From Victivallales bacterium (GTDB lineage Bacteria > Verrucomicrobiota > Lentisphaeria > Victivallales > Victivallaceae): 7,681 bases of DNA. A program made the translations under genes and the position numbers. The DNA is taken from positions 1 to 7,681 of the forward strand of contig DAOWBJ010000069.1 in NCBI GenBank assembly GCA_030634125.1, read 5' to 3'. Of the stretch, positions 1-5,451 are shown piece by piece. The notes beneath the pieces were generated by a model. The model had not been told where the DNA came from. It did no database searches and was given only the letters and a program-made list of their open reading frames with translations. Within the stretch, counting starts at the first letter, position 1. Each line of letters begins with the position of its first letter.

Positions 1-600
1 GGGTTTGGCCCGCTTGATTATTTCCGCGAAACGCTTTATTGATTCGTCTGAATCGTTTTTGCCGGGAACTATGAAAAGTTCGAGCCATATTTCGGCTTTT
101 GATTTTTGGCAATATTCGATCAGGGCATTAACGTAAGTTGCGAAATCCAGTTCAGGGGAGGGGCGGTTGATGATTTTGAATTCTTCCTCGCAGGACGCGT
201 CGAGCGAGGGGATACATAAATCTATGTCAGCTATTTCCGTCAGGAGTTCAGGGTCGCTGAATAAAGTACCGTTGCTCAATAAACAAATCTTATATTGTGG
301 ATAATTTGTTTTGACGAAATTTACGACACGTCCGATACCTGAATTTAATGTCGGCTCTCCTGCTCCGGAAAAAGTTAAATAATCAATTTCAGGATTGTTT
401 GAGAGCAGTTCATCTAATTGCTTGATAACTTCATCAGCGGAAATGTATTCCCTTCGTTTCAAAGTCAAATTGGTGGTTACGCCGGATTCGCAGTATACAC
501 AATTTATTGAGCATGTTTTAAATGGGACAAGATCAACGCCGAGCGAGATCCCCAAACGTCTTGAAGCAACCGGACCAAATAAATATTTTTTTTTCATCAT
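1..600 (-). CDS. Radical SAM protein, COG0731/TYW1-like (C-terminus beyond window)
   Basis: The reverse strand is open from ATG at 600 to the window edge (200 codons), so the C-terminus is missing. The N-terminus reads MMKKKYLFGPVASRRLGISL, followed by the iron-sulfur motif CSINCVYC at residues 30-37 (Cys30, Cys34, Cys37). This CX3CX2C motif binds the 4Fe-4S cluster that cleaves S-adenosylmethionine. The sequence TFSGAGEPTL near residue 76 is the SAM-contacting GE motif of the fold. The GPVxSRRLGxSLGVD opening is typical of the COG0731 group of small cytoplasmic radical SAM proteins related to the wyosine enzyme TYW1; the substrate in bacteria is not established. A second ATG at 597 could equally be the start. 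The upstream run of A and G (AAAGAAAA) gives only a weak ribosome site. It follows the thioredoxin gene by 16 bases and probably shares its transcript. Family assignment is secure; the reaction is not. Confidence 0.9.
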   Translation of the reverse strand, partial: MMKKKYLFGPVASRRLGISLGVDLVPFKTCSINCVYCESGVTTNLTLKRREYISADEVIKQLDELLSNNPEIDYLTFSGAGEPTLNSGIGRVVNFVKTNYPQYKICLLSNGTLFSDPELLTEIADIDLCIPSLDASCEEEFKIINRPSPELDFATYVNALIEYCQKSKAEIWLELFIVPGKNDSDESIKRFAEIIKRAKP

Positions 601-616
601 TTTTTTCTTTTTATTA

Positions 617-1780
617 TTATTTCTTTTTATTCGATGTTGAACGTTCGATGTTCGATGTTCGATGTTCATCCAACTGTTGCCCTTGTCCTAATTTGTATGC
701 TCGTTCATAATATTCCAATATTCTTAAAGCGTAAATATATTTTGGTTTTTTATTCTTTTTCAAAATGCGGCATACAACTTTTTGTATTTTGACTGCCCGG
801 TCAATACGTCCGGTCATGTAATAAATTCGAGCCAGAGTCTCGCCAATATTCGCACGTTGAAGTTTGTAAAGTTTGCGGTTGGAATATGCCAACTCCGCCG
901 CCTTGAGGGCAGGTTCCAGTTTGGCTTCTCCAAATCTTGTGCCGAGTAACTGACGCGCTAACTGATTAAGCAGTACGGGCTCCTCTTTGCAGTTGTTTAT
1001 AAAATCAAGATAGAACGCGTCAAGTTCTTTATATTTTTTCATTTGACTGAGCATGTATGCTTTCAGTTCAAAAAGCTCCATGTTCGCGGGATGTTTTTTC
1101 AGCATGCTGCCGGCAAATTCTAAAGCTTCAGCTTTTTTGTCAGTATTAAATAATACATATACTTTCAAGGCGATAAATTGAGTATTGTCCGGTTTTTTTT
1201 TCAATTCAGCTTCTATAATTTTCAGAGCGGGGGTATATTTTTTTTGTGATAATAAAATTTGCATTTTTTTATAAATTTCATTATGCCGTGCGCTTTCCTT
1301 AATATCAAACTTGCCGGTAATTATGCGTTTCAACGGGAGGTATATATCCAGCGGATGTCCAATCCAGGCGACTGTGCCGTTTTTATTAATAATAAACGCC
1401 ACGGGTATCTTTTCGTTTTTATTCATATAGCTGTTGTAGGTTTTATTATTGTCATCAACAGCTATCTTATAATTTATATCTTTGTATTTCGTAATGAAGT
1501 TTTTTACTACAGCGGCGTTTTCGGTGCTGATACTGATTATTGTTAAATCTTTGTATTGATTTTTCAGCTTATGGAAGTAGGGCATTACTTTTATGCAGGG
1601 TTTGCATGTTGTCGCCCAAAATTCGACGATACAAATCCTTTTCCCTTTATTTTCCGCAAGCGTAGCGGGACCGTTTTTTATCCACGAAGCTATTTGCAGT
1701 TCAGGAGCCTGTTCGCCGACTTTCAAAGCGAAGCAAGTTAGTGTATTCATTATCAACAAACACAAAAAAAGTATTTTCAT
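617..1780 (-). CDS. Exported TlpA-like thioredoxin with C-terminal TPR region
   Basis: The product is a 387-residue secreted or periplasmic protein. The first 18 residues (MKILFLCLLIMNTLTCFA) form a signal peptide without a convincing lipobox. A TlpA/AhpC-TSA thioredoxin fold follows (about residues 20-150) with the redox pair CKPC at 59-62 in EFWATTCKPC and a cis-proline candidate in EKIPVAFII. About residues 170-370 are helical tetratricopeptide-like repeats, for example the segment around MTGRIDRAVKIQ. Likely role: thiol reduction or protein interaction outside the cytoplasm; substrate unknown. I chose the ATG at 1780 because GGGA lies six bases before it; the upstream in-frame ATG at 1792 has no ribosome site. 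The last residues, EHRTSNIERSTSNKKK, are encoded by a 7-bp tandem repeat and are probably an acquired tail rather than part of the fold. It is followed 16 bases later by the radical SAM gene. Confidence 0.88.
   Translation of the reverse strand: MKILFLCLLIMNTLTCFALKVGEQAPELQIASWIKNGPATLAENKGKRICIVEFWATTCKPCIKVMPYFHKLKNQYKDLTIISISTENAAVVKNFITKYKDINYKIAVDDNNKTYNSYMNKNEKIPVAFIINKNGTVAWIGHPLDIYLPLKRIITGKFDIKESARHNEIYKKMQILLSQKKYTPALKIIEAELKKKPDNTQFIALKVYVLFNTDKKAEALEFAGSMLKKHPANMELFELKAYMLSQMKKYKELDAFYLDFINNCKEEPVLLNQLARQLLGTRFGEAKLEPALKAAELAYSNRKLYKLQRANIGETLARIYYMTGRIDRAVKIQKVVCRILKKNKKPKYIYALRILEYYERAYKLGQGQQLDEHRTSNIERSTSNKKK
631..672. repeat. 7-bp tandem repeat (TCGATGT) within the 3' end of the thioredoxin gene
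   Basis: Six consecutive heptamers: TCGATGT, TGAACGT, TCGATGT, TCGATGT, TCGATGT, TCATCCA. Four are identical and the others are variants. The array also contains the palindrome GAACGTTC at 639-646. It ends just before the AT-rich stretch in front of the radical SAM gene and supplies the final codons of the thioredoxin gene. From general memory, similar TCGATGT/TCGAACA heptamer arrays are scattered in several environmental bacterial genomes; I cannot check copy number here. Confidence 0.85.
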
Positions 1781-1809
1781 AGTCATTCCCATATATATAT
1801 TTTAAATCC

Positions 1810-1827
1810 GTGTGTAAATTTACACAC
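1810..1827. promoter_or_regulatory. Perfect 18-bp palindrome, candidate operator before the thioredoxin gene
   Basis: GTGTGTAAATTTACACAC is a perfect inverted repeat with no spacer, 29 bases before the chosen start at 1780. Its symmetry and length fit a dimeric repressor or activator site better than a transcript hairpin, because there is no loop. It overlaps the candidate -10 box of the minus-strand promoter described separately, the usual place for a repressor site. No regulator gene adjacent to it is recognisable. Confidence 0.6.
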
Positions 1828-1844
1828 AAAAATAAAGTTTACAA
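1817..1844 (-). promoter_or_regulatory. Candidate promoter of the thioredoxin/radical SAM operon
   Basis: On the minus strand TTGTAA (1844-1839) is followed after 16 bases by TAAATT (1822-1817). Each box matches the sigma-70 consensus at four of six positions. Transcription would start about 30 bases before the ATG at 1780. The -10 box lies inside the 18-bp palindrome. The surroundings are AT-rich, so a chance match is possible. Confidence 0.35.
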
Positions 1845-1877
1845 GTGAATTGGGAACAGAAGAACAAGGATGAGGAA

Positions 1878-1902
1878 AAATGGAGGCGTGGACCGGACTC
1901 GA
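1878..1902 (-). other. Displaced 3' end of tRNA-Cys; candidate attachment-site half
   Basis: Bases 1878-1897 are identical to 4361-4380, which cover the CCA end, discriminator, 3' acceptor strand and part of the T arm of the tRNA-Cys gene plus three bases beyond it. After one mismatch (C for G at 1898) four more bases match. Further out, TGAGG and a purine run also match with a 2-base gap. The copy has the same orientation as the tRNA and lies on its 3' side. This is the arrangement left when an integrase inserts an element at a tRNA 3' end: the element rebuilds the tRNA and pushes the old end outward. No remaining tRNA body is present, so it is not a functional gene. Confidence 0.7.
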
Positions 1903-2123
1903 CAATCATTCTATGTTATCCTCAAAAATACTGCGGTTTAAACTTTTCAGACTCAAAAAAATCAAATATTACTATTCCAATCTTTATGGTACTCGTCCCT
2001 GTTGCCGTACCATTGAAACAAATCGAACCGCCATATGGCATGCTGTTAATGCAGCAAATGACAATATCAATAGATATGCACTGTGTTTTCATTATTTTTA
2101 CAAGAAAAGCTTCTCGTACTGTT
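1903..2123. other. Non-coding stretch between the attachment-like repeat and the UroD-family gene
   Basis: I see no convincing gene here. It holds an inverted repeat ATGGTAC (1986-1992) and GTACCAT (2007-2013) around a 14-base loop, and a 10-bp palindrome GCCATATGGC at 2030-2039. Neither is followed by a clear T-run, so neither is a textbook terminator, although both lie just downstream of the UroD-family stop codon. A 56-codon open frame on the minus strand (2092 to 1922) lacks a ribosome site and resembles nothing I know. Confidence 0.4.
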
Positions 2124-3239
2124 TTAGAAAGTTTTCCGCATTTGGTCGCAATAATAACGGACATTATCCCATTTTGCGTCGGGCGGGATTCGATGGTCGG
2201 GACAGGGGATAAAACCGCCAAGTTCAATCATTGGCTTCAGTCTTTCTATTTCTACATCAACCGCTGTGAAATCTTTGGCAAAAACATTTTTATTCATGCC
2301 GCCGATTCCTTTTAATTCTTTGCCGTATTGTTCGCGCCAGGGAGCGATATTGGCATCCCAAGTTCCAACTTCGATTGGAAACATGGTGTTGACTCCATTT
2401 TTTATCCAGGTCGGAATAAGCGAATCTATCATACCGTCGCAATCCAGAGAAATTATATTTATATCGTGTTTTTTAAATAAATTTGTAATGCGCTCATAAT
2501 GAGGACCGCATTTTTCATCAAATACTGATGGTATTACCAAGGGGCCGTTTTTGAAACAGATATCTTCCCAGAAATTAGCGTAATCAAATTTTATTCCGCT
2601 TTGCAAAACTGTTTCGAGGCATTTATATGTGAGTTCTGCTGAAGTATTGATGATTTCGTCATAAAGTTCAGGATCATCCGCCCATAAATAGCTAACTCCT
2701 GTAACACCGAGCCAGTTACGGATTACTCCCAATAGACTTCCGGCATGGAGTCCAAAAGGATCCTGTCTGTCATTCTGTTCGCTTTTTAATTCGTCCAAAC
2801 GCTCAAAATCTATGCGGTCTTCGGAAAACTGCAGACGCGGCAGAAAATGTTCTTCCCATGACACTCTATCTTTAAGTAGATGATCTATTTCCGCCGGGAT
2901 TGATCCTGCCTCAGGTGCTTCCAGAACTATTACGCCATCTCTATTACGTACTTTTTTTGAGCCGTCCGGCAATTCTTCCATTACTTTTCTTTCAAACGCC
3001 GGATTAAGTCCGGTATTACAGCCTAAACCACCGCAACACCAGCCAAAATCAAAACCTAGTCTTTTCATAACTGCTAGCGGTGGATTGCCGCCGCTGTGTC
3101 CTTCGGCTTCTTCTGTACTTATATGTCCTTCTTGAATCCATTTTTCAAGAGTTTCGTCCCAAAGTCCGAAGTGAACTACTGGCAGGCGATCATAGTTTTC
3201 ATAGTTCATTATTGCGTGAAGGCGTTCTCGATTATTCAT
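2124..3239 (-). CDS. Uroporphyrinogen decarboxylase-family (URO-D fold) protein, not HemE
   Basis: This 371-residue protein has the URO-D TIM-barrel pattern: opening MNNRERLHAIMNYENYDRLP, WEDICFKNGPLVIPSVF around residue 238, SLDCDGMIDSLIP around 275, GIGGMNKNVFAKD around 322 and GGFIPCPDHRIPPD near 348. HemE's substrate-binding RQAGRY motif is absent from the N-terminus, so haem synthesis is unlikely. The family includes corrinoid methyltransferases of the MtaA/MtbA type, but their HxC zinc motif is replaced here by a DCD sequence; substrate unknown. I chose ATG 3239 because AGGA lies nine bases before it; ATG 3245 would be only three bases from that site. It is divergent from the AraC-type regulator, which probably controls it. 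Both lie inside the interval bounded by tRNA-Cys repeats. Confidence 0.88.
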   Translation of the reverse strand: MNNRERLHAIMNYENYDRLPVVHFGLWDETLEKWIQEGHISTEEAEGHSGGNPPLAVMKRLGFDFGWCCGGLGCNTGLNPAFERKVMEELPDGSKKVRNRDGVIVLEAPEAGSIPAEIDHLLKDRVSWEEHFLPRLQFSEDRIDFERLDELKSEQNDRQDPFGLHAGSLLGVIRNWLGVTGVSYLWADDPELYDEIINTSAELTYKCLETVLQSGIKFDYANFWEDICFKNGPLVIPSVFDEKCGPHYERITNLFKKHDINIISLDCDGMIDSLIPTWIKNGVNTMFPIEVGTWDANIAPWREQYGKELKGIGGMNKNVFAKDFTAVDVEIERLKPMIELGGFIPCPDHRIPPDAKWDNVRYYCDQMRKTF

Positions 3240-3252
3240 GGTCATTTTTCCT

Positions 3253-3266
3253 GTTTTAGTTAAAAC
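3253..3266. promoter_or_regulatory. Short inverted repeat in the divergent UroD/AraC intergenic region
   Basis: GTTTTA and TAAAAC are perfect 6-bp inverted arms with a 2-base centre, 14 bases before the UroD-family start. The position suits an operator, but the arms are short and AT-rich. AraC-family proteins usually bind direct repeats, so it may belong to another regulator or be chance. Confidence 0.25.
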
Positions 3267-3287
3267 TATTATGAATTTACACTTTTT

Positions 3288-3317
3288 TTTAGAAAAGTAC
3301 ATGGCTGAAAATGGCAA
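3288..3317 (-). promoter_or_regulatory. Candidate promoter of the UroD-family gene
   Basis: On the minus strand TTGCCA (3317-3312, five of six to the -35 consensus) is followed after 18 bases by TCTAAA (3293-3288, four of six). It would give a leader of roughly 40 bases carrying the AGGA ribosome site. It overlaps the putative 5' region of the divergent regulator gene, so the two genes could compete for or share control. Confidence 0.35.
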
Positions 3318-3324
3318 AAGCATG

Positions 3325-3330
3325 TATAAT
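3325..3330 (+). promoter_or_regulatory. Perfect -10 box in front of the AraC-type gene
   Basis: TATAAT matches the sigma-70 -10 consensus exactly. A start point seven bases downstream would fall on the ATG at 3337, implying a leaderless or nearly leaderless mRNA. No good -35 box is found 16-18 bases upstream (TGGCTG at best), so an activator or another upstream promoter may be involved. If translation begins at 3301 or 3322 this box would be inside the gene. Confidence 0.3.
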
Positions 3331-3336
3331 AGTAAG

Positions 3337-4158
3337 ATGAAAACAAAAATCATAACAATAAATGAAATAAGTCCTGATGTACATACTTCTAATTATATAG
3401 CGGTCGAACCGGGTACAACCTGGGGTCCTCGCAGAATGCCTGATTTCGAGATTATTCTGATTGTGTCTGGAGAGTTAAGTTATCTTAATTGTGATACAAA
3501 CAACAAAACAGAACTTAATGAAGGAGAAATTCTTTGTATTCCACCTGGCGAACATCATGTATTTAAATGCGAAAACAACTCACAGTATTCAGCTATAGCA
3601 TGTATTCATCTGGAATTATACAAGGAAGGAGCTTTCTTGTACAAAGATTACAGTTTGTCGATTTTTCCGCCGCTTGTAACAGATGTTAAAGGCGATACCG
3701 CTATACATGAACTTTTCAGGAATTGCCGCAATACTTTTGAGGGATTCGGAAAATATCGCAAGGAGATTCTTGATTCCATGGCAAAAGAGTTATGGTTGCG
3801 GCTTGTAGAATACTGGGAAGCGGGAAGTGATAAAAAAATATCACCGCGTATGCGCCAAATGACATTATTTTTACAGAAAAATATTGATAAATCACCAACA
3901 AGAAATGATTTGGCAAAAAAATTCACTATTACCCCGGGACACGTCAACTCCTTATTCAAAAAAGAACTTGGAACCAGTCCGGCTAAATTTGTGAGGCGAA
4001 TAAAAATCTATCGAGCATGTCAGTTGCTGCGAGAAGATGATCTAAACATCAAGGAAACCGCTGACCGCATGGGATTCTACGATGAATTCCATTTTTCAAA
4101 GGCTTTTAAACAAGTCATGGGGGTATCTCCCTCTAAATTCAAAGGAAAATCATTATAA
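3337..4158 (+). CDS. AraC-family transcription regulator with N-terminal cupin domain
   Basis: This is a cytoplasmic DNA-binding protein of 273 residues from ATG 3337. Residues 25-105 form a cupin-like sensing domain (WGPRRMPDFEIILIVSGEL, then EGEILCIPPGEHHVF), which in this family usually binds a sugar or other small ligand. Residues 170-270 hold the two helix-turn-helix units: NDLAKKFTITPGHVNSLFKK with GTSPAKFVRRIKI, then IKETADRMGFYDEFHFSKAF with GVSPSKFK, the signature end of the family. The length is normal. The start is uncertain: the frame is open from 3238, with ATGs at 3301, 3322 and 3337 and no strong ribosome site at any of them. I prefer 3337 because the cupin domain starts soon after and it avoids overlapping the divergent gene's promoter. 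Its likely target is the divergent UroD-family gene. Confidence 0.9.
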   Translation: MKTKIITINEISPDVHTSNYIAVEPGTTWGPRRMPDFEIILIVSGELSYLNCDTNNKTELNEGEILCIPPGEHHVFKCENNSQYSAIACIHLELYKEGAFLYKDYSLSIFPPLVTDVKGDTAIHELFRNCRNTFEGFGKYRKEILDSMAKELWLRLVEYWEAGSDKKISPRMRQMTLFLQKNIDKSPTRNDLAKKFTITPGHVNSLFKKELGTSPAKFVRRIKIYRACQLLREDDLNIKETADRMGFYDEFHFSKAFKQVMGVSPSKFKGKSL

Positions 4159-4182
4159 TGTTACATTAATAATGGTTTTTTA

Positions 4183-4363
4183 TTATATTTGTGGTCTGTA
4201 ACAAGCTGCAAATTCATTAAATGTCGCACGATAAGCATTTTGTTCGCTGACAGTCGCTGGAGTTGCACGCTCAGGATGCTGTGAATAAACTCTCCGGGCA
4301 TTACTCAATTGCAGTGTTTTTTTTCTGGCAGCCAATCCGCTTTGGCGGTTTTGAGGGGAGAAA
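4183..4363 (-). pseudogene. Possible C-terminal fragment of an unidentified gene directly after tRNA-Cys
   Basis: On the minus strand, right behind the tRNA 3' end, one frame reads to a stop at 4183 with protein-like content: ARKKTLQLSNARRVYS, then QHPERATPATVSEQNAYRAT, then FNEFAACYRPQI. The only ATG lies inside the tRNA gene (4434), and there is no ribosome site, so it cannot be an intact gene from ATG. The repeated alanine, glutamate and tyrosine pattern looks like a helical C-terminus of a phage or structural protein, but I do not recognise it. It could be the broken end of a gene brought in with, or cut by, an element inserted at the tRNA. It may also be chance. Confidence 0.3.
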
Positions 4364-4437
4364 TGGAGGCGTGGACCGGAGTCGAACCGATCTGGATGGT
4401 TTTGCAGACCACTGCCTAACCGCTTGGCTACCACGCC
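4364..4437 (-). tRNA. tRNA-Cys (GCA) with encoded CCA end
   Basis: The 74-nt gene folds as a full cloverleaf. The acceptor is GGCGTGG paired with CCACGCC, followed by U73 (the cysteine identity discriminator) and an encoded CCA at 4366-4364. The D arm is GCC/GGC around AAGCGGTTA. The anticodon arm is GTGGT/ACCAT around CTGCAAA, giving anticodon GCA. The variable region is CCAG. The T arm is ATCGG/CCGGT with loop TTCGACT. All stems pair with only G-U wobbles. Its 3' end is repeated at 1878-1902, marking it as an integration target. Confidence 0.96.
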
Positions 4438-4455
4438 TCAAATCAATGAGCCTTT

Positions 4456-4484
4456 ATTATAACCTGAATAATTAGTAATGCCAG
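4456..4484 (-). promoter_or_regulatory. Promoter of tRNA-Cys
   Basis: On the minus strand CTGGCA (4484-4479, four of six to the -35 consensus) and a perfect TATAAT (4461-4456) are separated by 17 bases. Transcription would begin about 12 bases before the mature 5' end of the tRNA at 4437, a usual leader length. The gene therefore appears independently transcribed, not read from the phage-like cluster upstream. Confidence 0.6.
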
Positions 4485-4518
4485 TTCAAAATTAAAAAAA
4501 AAGAGGAAAAAAAGAAAA

Positions 4519-4596
4519 TATCCACGAATAAACACTGATGAACACTAATAAAAAGGTTCAGTAAAAATTAGTGAAAATCAATAAAATTCGTGGATA
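4519..4596. repeat. 78-bp interrupted palindrome with 11-bp perfect ends
   Basis: TATCCACGAAT (4519-4529) and ATTCGTGGATA (4586-4596) are perfect inverted ends. Inside them TGAT/ATCA (4536-4539 and 4577-4580) and CACTAAT/ATTAGTG (4543-4549 and 4567-4573) pair in register, leaving a loop of about 17 bases. The whole forms a long imperfect hairpin and has no room for a protein. From general memory, hairpins ending in TATCCACGAAT with inner CACTAAT-like words are dispersed in various environmental bacterial genomes. It lies just after the lipoprotein gene, where it could end or stabilise the transcript, and before the tRNA promoter. Confidence 0.8.
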
Positions 4597-4603
4597 AAAA
4601 TGA

Positions 4604-4780
4604 TTACTTGCCTACTACATTAAATGACGGGTTTAGAAAAGACTTTCCGACTCCGTCAGACCATGACACGAAACCTTTACGTTTGATGGCTCCTTGTTTT
4701 TCGCCTTTTTGCGGCGGGTAGTATTCGGTGGCACAGCCAGCCAGTAACAAGACCGGCACAATTAATAATAAAATTTTCAT
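4604..4780 (-). CDS. Small lipoprotein, last gene of the phage-like cluster
   Basis: This 58-residue protein starts MKILLLIVPVLLLAGC, a lipoprotein signal peptide with the lipobox LAGC, so Cys16 would be acylated and anchored in a membrane. The mature part is short, basic and without a known domain (CATEYYPPQKGEKQG, ending SFLNPSFNVVGK). The ATG overlaps the stop of the preceding one-TM gene (ATGA), which indicates coupled translation; GGAG also lies about 10 bases upstream. Its position after a holin-like gene suggests a lysis role comparable to phage Rz1 outer-membrane spanins. The proline-rich sequence typical of Rz1 is absent, so this rests on context. I do not recognise a named family. 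Confidence 0.7.
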   Translation of the reverse strand: MKILLLIVPVLLLAGCATEYYPPQKGEKQGAIKRKGFVSWSDGVGKSFLNPSFNVVGK

Positions 4781-5013
4781 TTGAACAGTATCTCCATTTT
4801 TTTGACTATTCCCAGTGTAATTAATGTTCCCAGCCCGGCGACAACGCCCGCGACAAAAGTTATCAGGGCAGTTTTTTTGCCGGATTGCCATGTTGCCGCG
4901 AACTCTTTCAAACTGGCAGCGGTGTCGGAATCGATACCGTGCGGGCAGGATTTAGTTTGATTAACCTCCCAGGCTACAATTTTAGCAATTTCTATTTTTT
5001 CTTGCTGGGTCAT
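4777..5013 (-). CDS. Small one-TM protein, holin-like
   Basis: This 78-residue protein has a soluble N-terminal half (MTQQEKIEIAKIVAWEV, then CPHGIDSDTAASLKEFAATW) and one hydrophobic segment at about residues 48-70 (ALITFVAGVVAGLGTLITLG), ending with lysines. One membrane span after a polar N-terminal domain, at the end of a tail gene cluster and directly before a small lipoprotein, fits a holin-like or other phage membrane protein; no motif proves it. There is no Shine-Dalgarno sequence before the only plausible ATG. The upstream 27 bases are mostly a 7-bp tandem repeat, which may have displaced the original ribosome site. Overlaps the lipoprotein start by four bases. Confidence 0.7.
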   Translation of the reverse strand: MTQQEKIEIAKIVAWEVNQTKSCPHGIDSDTAASLKEFAATWQSGKKTALITFVAGVVAGLGTLITLGIVKKMEILFK

Positions 5014-5018
5014 AATAA

Positions 5019-5039
5019 GTTTTAAGAGTTAAGAGTTAA
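5019..5039. repeat. 7-bp tandem repeat (GAGTTAA) at a gene junction
   Basis: Three heptamers in a row: GTTTTAA, GAGTTAA, GAGTTAA. They fill nearly all of the 27-base gap between the HD-motif gene (stop at 5041) and the holin-like gene (start at 5013). The unit differs in sequence from the TCGATGT array at 631 but has the same length and the same kind of location, immediately at a gene's 3' end. Confidence 0.6.
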
Positions 5040-5040
5040 A

Positions 5041-5448
5041 TTAGTCCAGCCATGCTGACCAGCCAAAGTTGGAGCAGGCTTTATAGATGGCTCGTGCTTG
5101 TAAATAACGACGGGTTTTGAGAATAGGGTTCAGCCACCAACTATAACGTGCCGCGATTAATTTTTTGCAGTTGCGGTAAAGTCGCTTGTTTGCGGCCTGG
5201 AATCCCGTGCGGGTTCTGTCGGAGCATTCGAATGAAAAATCGTGTTCCAGAAACGCCGGTTCGAAAAACTTGAGATACGCGCTTAATTTGTCCCGGAAAA
5301 ATTCAGGCATCCAATCAGGACCGCAACCGTTGAACATTTCCTCTAATCCGTCAAGAGGACAGAGATAGAAACCGTTAAAAACTTCAAACTCATAATCTAT
5401 ACAAATATCGCGAAGCCTTATTATATTTGTATTCATATACACATTCAT
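5041..5448 (-). CDS. Conserved phage-type hypothetical protein with HD motif
   Basis: This 135-residue soluble protein has a well-structured central motif: NGCGPDWMPEFF (about residues 40-51), then FLEHDFSFECSDRTRTGF (about 66-83), ANKRLYRNC, then a tryptophan- and arginine-rich end (RYSWWLNPI, FGWSAWLD). The order CGP, then HD, then SD is of the kind seen in small phage-associated proteins with a phospholipase A2-like H-D dyad; I offer that as a possibility only. It starts at ATG 5448 with AGGAG eight bases upstream, and that site sits inside the end of the preceding gene, so the two are coupled. Good ribosome site, strong residue patterning and cluster position make it a real gene. Confidence 0.8.
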   Translation of the reverse strand: MNVYMNTNIIRLRDICIDYEFEVFNGFYLCPLDGLEEMFNGCGPDWMPEFFRDKLSAYLKFFEPAFLEHDFSFECSDRTRTGFQAANKRLYRNCKKLIAARYSWWLNPILKTRRYLQARAIYKACSNFGWSAWLD

Positions 5449-5451
5449 AAT

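Noticed and set aside
631..672. CRISPR-like array
   Set aside because: The units are 7-bp tandem heptamers without spacers, and no cas genes are present.
1922..2092. A 56-codon minus-strand open frame after the UroD-family gene (MKTQCISIDIVICC...)
   Set aside because: No ribosome site, unfamiliar cysteine- and isoleucine-rich sequence, and it covers two inverted repeats; more likely chance.
1845..2315. A 156-codon plus-strand open frame
   Set aside because: It runs antisense into the 3' end of the UroD-family gene, crosses the tRNA-like repeat, and has no ribosome site or recognisable domain.
3238..3336. Longest start for the AraC-type gene at 3238
   Set aside because: It would overlap the divergent gene's start and promoter and adds a segment with no family similarity.
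4332..4354. CCGC-TTTG-GCGG followed by TTTT as a terminator for the AraC-type gene
   Set aside because: The stem is only four base pairs and lies about 180 bases after the stop codon; too weak to call.
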